Program-made: the position numbers and the translations under genes
The notes under the pieces: model-generated
The model's input: only the letters and a program-made list of their open reading frames with translations
What the model was told of the DNA's origin: nothing
The model's database searches: none
Shown here: piece after piece, positions 6,391-8,526 of the stretch
How the letters are laid out: each line of letters opens with the position of its first letter
Position numbering within the stretch: the first letter of the stretch is position 1
NCBI GenBank assembly: GCA_002705485.1
Contig: PAGT01000041.1
Span: forward strand, 2,875-11,400
From: Flavobacteriales bacterium
Lineage (GTDB): Bacteria; Bacteroidota; Bacteroidia; Flavobacteriales; Flavobacteriaceae
DNA: 8,526 nt
Reading direction: 5' to 3'

Positions 6391-7284
6391 ATGAAACTAC
6401 AGATTGAAAATTTAACAAAAACTTATTCCAATAAAATTAAAGCCCTTGACAATGTCAATTTAAAAATTGGTAAAGGTATGTTTGGCTTACTAGGACCCAA
6501 TGGTGCTGGAAAATCTACATTAATGCGTACGATAGCAACCCTTCAGTCACCTGACTCTGGAACTATCACTTTTAATGAAATAGATGTACTGACAGATCAG
6601 TTGTCTTTAAGAAAAGTGCTTGGCTATCTTCCTCAATCATTTGGAGTTTATCCAAAAATGTCTGCCGAAGAATTACTTAACTATTTTGCTTTATTAAAAG
6701 GAATTTCAATAAAAAAAGAAAGGGATGAACTTGTAGATAAGCTTTTGGAAATAACAAATCTTACTGATGTTAAAAGAAAAAATGTGGATGGATATTCAGG
6801 TGGAATGAAACAAAGATTTGGAATAGCTCAATTACTTTTAAACAGCCCAAAGCTTATCATTGTTGACGAACCTACAGCTGGCTTAGACCCTGCTGAAAGA
6901 CAAAGGTTTTTAAATGTTTTAAGGGAAGTTGGAACAAACAGTACAGTAATTTTTTCAACACATATTGTGGATGATGTCAAAGAGCTATGTAACGATATGG
7001 CAATATTAAATGGAGGTAAAATTTTAAAACACATTAAACCGGTTGATGCAACCACAGAAATTAAAAATAAAATTTGGATAAAAGTCTTAGAAAGAAAAGA
7101 TCTTGATAAGGCTGAAAAAGAATTTAATATACTTTCATCCAATTACAACGTCGACAACTCACTAACCATAAGAGTGTTTAGTGAGAAAAAGCCTGGGGTT
7201 GGATTTAAAAAATCAGAACCACAACTAGATGATGTATATTTTATTGCACTTAAAGAAGACCAACTAGAAGAATCAATAAAATAA
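6391..7284 (+). CDS. ABC transporter ATP-binding protein, ABC-2 type
   Basis: A 297-residue cytoplasmic ATPase that would power the membrane protein encoded directly downstream. All nucleotide-binding motifs are intact: Walker A GPNGAGKST (35-43), Q-loop Gln82 in LPQSFG, signature YSGGMKQR (135-142), Walker B LIIVDEP (155-161), D-loop GLD (164-166) and H-loop His191 in FSTHIVDD. A C-terminal extension of about 80 residues follows the ATPase core and ends in EPQLDDVYFIALKE, a tail typical of the ATPases paired with the large Bacteroidota permease/M1-peptidase proteins. The stop codon lies 3 bp before the next start, so translational coupling is likely. The ATG at 6391 is preferred because MKLQIENLTKTY is the usual beginning of the domain. 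No Shine-Dalgarno sequence is seen. The substrate is unknown. Confidence 0.95.
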   Translation: MKLQIENLTKTYSNKIKALDNVNLKIGKGMFGLLGPNGAGKSTLMRTIATLQSPDSGTITFNEIDVLTDQLSLRKVLGYLPQSFGVYPKMSAEELLNYFALLKGISIKKERDELVDKLLEITNLTDVKRKNVDGYSGGMKQRFGIAQLLLNSPKLIIVDEPTAGLDPAERQRFLNVLREVGTNSTVIFSTHIVDDVKELCNDMAILNGGKILKHIKPVDATTEIKNKIWIKVLERKDLDKAEKEFNILSSNYNVDNSLTIRVFSEKKPGVGFKKSEPQLDDVYFIALKEDQLEESIK

Positions 7285-7287
7285 AAA

Positions 7288-8526
7288 ATGTTTTTTACAA
7301 TTTTTTTTAATGAAATAAAATATTGGTTTGGTAGACCTGCACTTTATATCTACACAATGATTTTTTTATTCATTGCTTTAATGATCTCTGGTTCAGCTGC
7401 AGGTCTTTTTGATTTTTTAACAGTTACTACAGGTTCTTCCAAAATTGTAAACTCTCCTCTAGGAATATCACAACTTTTTGGAGCACTTACTGCATTGATA
7501 ATCTTTTTATATCCATCAATTATTGGTGTGGCTGTTTACAGGGACTACAAGAGTGAAATGCATACTATTTTGTACTCCTACCCTTTCACTAAAGGCGAGT
7601 ACTTGTTAGCAAAGTTTTTTAGTGGAATTTTCATTGTTCATTTCATAGTTCTATTTGTAGCTCTTGGTATCGGATTTGGTTTTGTTCTTCCTGGAACAAA
7701 TGGTGATATAGTTGCTGATTTTGAACTCCGCCCCTATCTAGATATCTATCTTATTTACATATTACCCAATATGCTGTTTATGGGTGCGATTATTTTTGGA
7801 GTCGTGACCTTTACAAGAAATATTTCGGCAGGTTTTATTACAGTTCTAATAATTCTTATTCTACAAGGATTTTTAATAAGTCTATTTGAAGATCCTGAAA
7901 AAAGATACATCGCTGCCCTATTTGATCCATTTGGAGATGCTGCTCTTGCTTATTACACACGATATTGGACAGTTGCTGAACAAAATGAACTGTACATACC
8001 TATTCAAGGAGTCTTAATTTATAACAGACTATTGTGGGGGGCGATTGGTATATTGTTGTTTGCTTCCATATACAGATTATTTGATTTTGGACAAAATGCA
8101 TTCACAATCAACTTCAACAAAAAAGATTCGAAAAGAATTATCAAATCAAATTTTGGAGGAATCATAAGAGTCATACTTCCAAAAACTAAATTTGATTTTT
8201 CAATTAAAAATAACCTCAAAGCTCTTTGGAAACTTTCCAACATAGACTTTTTTTTTATTATTAAAAGTTGGCCATTTATATCCATAGTATTGGTTGGCTT
8301 ATTAATTAATCTGATTGGACTTTTTGAGCTAGGTCAAGTTTTTGGCACATCTACATATCCTAGAACCTGGAGAATGCTTGAAGCAGGAAACTCCTTTACT
8401 CTAGCCATCAATATTTGTATCTTTTTATATTCAGGCATCCTGATTCATAGATCAAGAATATCAAAAATAGACCAACTTGTAGATACATCACCTGCACCAA
8501 ACTGGGTGCTATTGGGCTCTAAATTT
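7288..8526 (+). CDS. ABC-2-type permease, probably the N-terminal part of a permease/M1-aminopeptidase fusion (3' end outside window)
   Basis: The ATG at 7288-7290 opens a frame of 413 codons with no stop before the window edge. The product is a polytopic membrane protein with about eight hydrophobic segments, near residues 19-40, 63-84, 109-133, 152-174, 178-199, 247-264, 322-346 and 369-386. The stretch VYRDYKSEMHTILYSYPFTK (83-102), followed by GEYLLAKF, is typical of ABC-2 permeases. DPFGDAAL (213-220), YWTVAEQN (226-233) and YNRLLW (245-250) are features that I associate with the roughly 1200-residue Bacteroidota proteins joining an ABC-2 permease to a zinc M1 (aminopeptidase N-like) domain. 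The M1 domain itself is not in the window, so the fusion is a prediction. It follows the ATPase by 3 bp and must be its membrane partner. The transported substrate is unknown. Confidence 0.88.
   Translation, partial: MFFTIFFNEIKYWFGRPALYIYTMIFLFIALMISGSAAGLFDFLTVTTGSSKIVNSPLGISQLFGALTALIIFLYPSIIGVAVYRDYKSEMHTILYSYPFTKGEYLLAKFFSGIFIVHFIVLFVALGIGFGFVLPGTNGDIVADFELRPYLDIYLIYILPNMLFMGAIIFGVVTFTRNISAGFITVLIILILQGFLISLFEDPEKRYIAALFDPFGDAALAYYTRYWTVAEQNELYIPIQGVLIYNRLLWGAIGILLFASIYRLFDFGQNAFTINFNKKDSKRIIKSNFGGIIRVILPKTKFDFSIKNNLKALWKLSNIDFFFIIKSWPFISIVLVGLLINLIGLFELGQVFGTSTYPRTWRMLEAGNSFTLAINICIFLYSGILIHRSRISKIDQLVDTSPAPNWVLLGSKF

Noticed and set aside
6828..7142. Minus-strand open frame opposite the ABC ATPase
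   Set aside because: It lies wholly within a gene with intact Walker, signature and H-loop motifs, and the translation is low-complexity without a recognisable family.
8019..8285. Minus-strand open frame opposite the permease gene
   Set aside because: The plus-strand frame is continuous, starts 3 bp after the ATPase and encodes plausible membrane segments. The antisense translation resembles nothing I know.

Overview
The window is AT-rich and tightly packed with genes. It looks like chromosomal DNA of a Bacteroidota member, most likely a flavobacterium. This rests on four signs: start codons have no clear Shine-Dalgarno sequence; a Bacteroidota-style promoter (ATTG, 20 bp, TAATTTTC) lies upstream of one gene; the secreted proteins have signal peptides ending in Tyr-Ser-Gln; and the extracellular modules (tandem-95/cadherin-like, C-type lectin-like, an SprB-like Cys-containing module) and the ABC ATPase/large permease pair are typical of that phylum. 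Genus and species cannot be told from the sequence.

Minus strand, 5142 down to 1: five genes run head to tail with gaps of only 48, 29, 8 and 18 bp and no terminator that I can see between them, so they are probably one transcription unit. In order of transcription they are a RetSat/carotenoid-isomerase-like FAD oxidoreductase (3556-5142), an OsmC-family thiol protein (3091-3507), a CPA1/NhaP-type cation:proton antiporter (1793-3061), a secreted Ig-like plus C-type-lectin-like protein (600-1784), and a second, closely related lectin-like protein that starts at 581 and runs off the left edge. The last two are a recent tandem duplication, with about 78% amino-acid identity over the mature N-terminal part.

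Plus strand, 5239 to 8526: a divergent intergenic region (5143-5238) with a candidate promoter and a small dyad leads to a Gfo/Idh/MocA-family oxidoreductase with a twin-arginine-like leader (5239-6318). A weak hairpin plus T-tract follows it (6325-6346). A new unit then begins: an ABC ATPase (6391-7284) and, 3 bp later, a large membrane protein (7288 to beyond 8526). The latter matches the N-terminal half of the Bacteroidota ABC-2 permease/M1-aminopeptidase fusion family.

The known functions are mostly conventional: redox, ion homeostasis and export. The part most worth a second look is the tandem lectin pair. Its C-type lectin-like domain has no cysteines, keeps the EPN and WND sugar/calcium motifs, and seems to sit inside an Ig-like repeat whose last strand reappears after the lectin domain. 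The upstream copy stops just where a longer C-terminal region would be expected, and the next copy begins in the same reading frame seven codons later. I did not find a clear new defence, mobile or RNA-based system. There are no CRISPR arrays, tRNA or rRNA genes or insertion sequences in the window, and no gene-free stretch over 100 bp.
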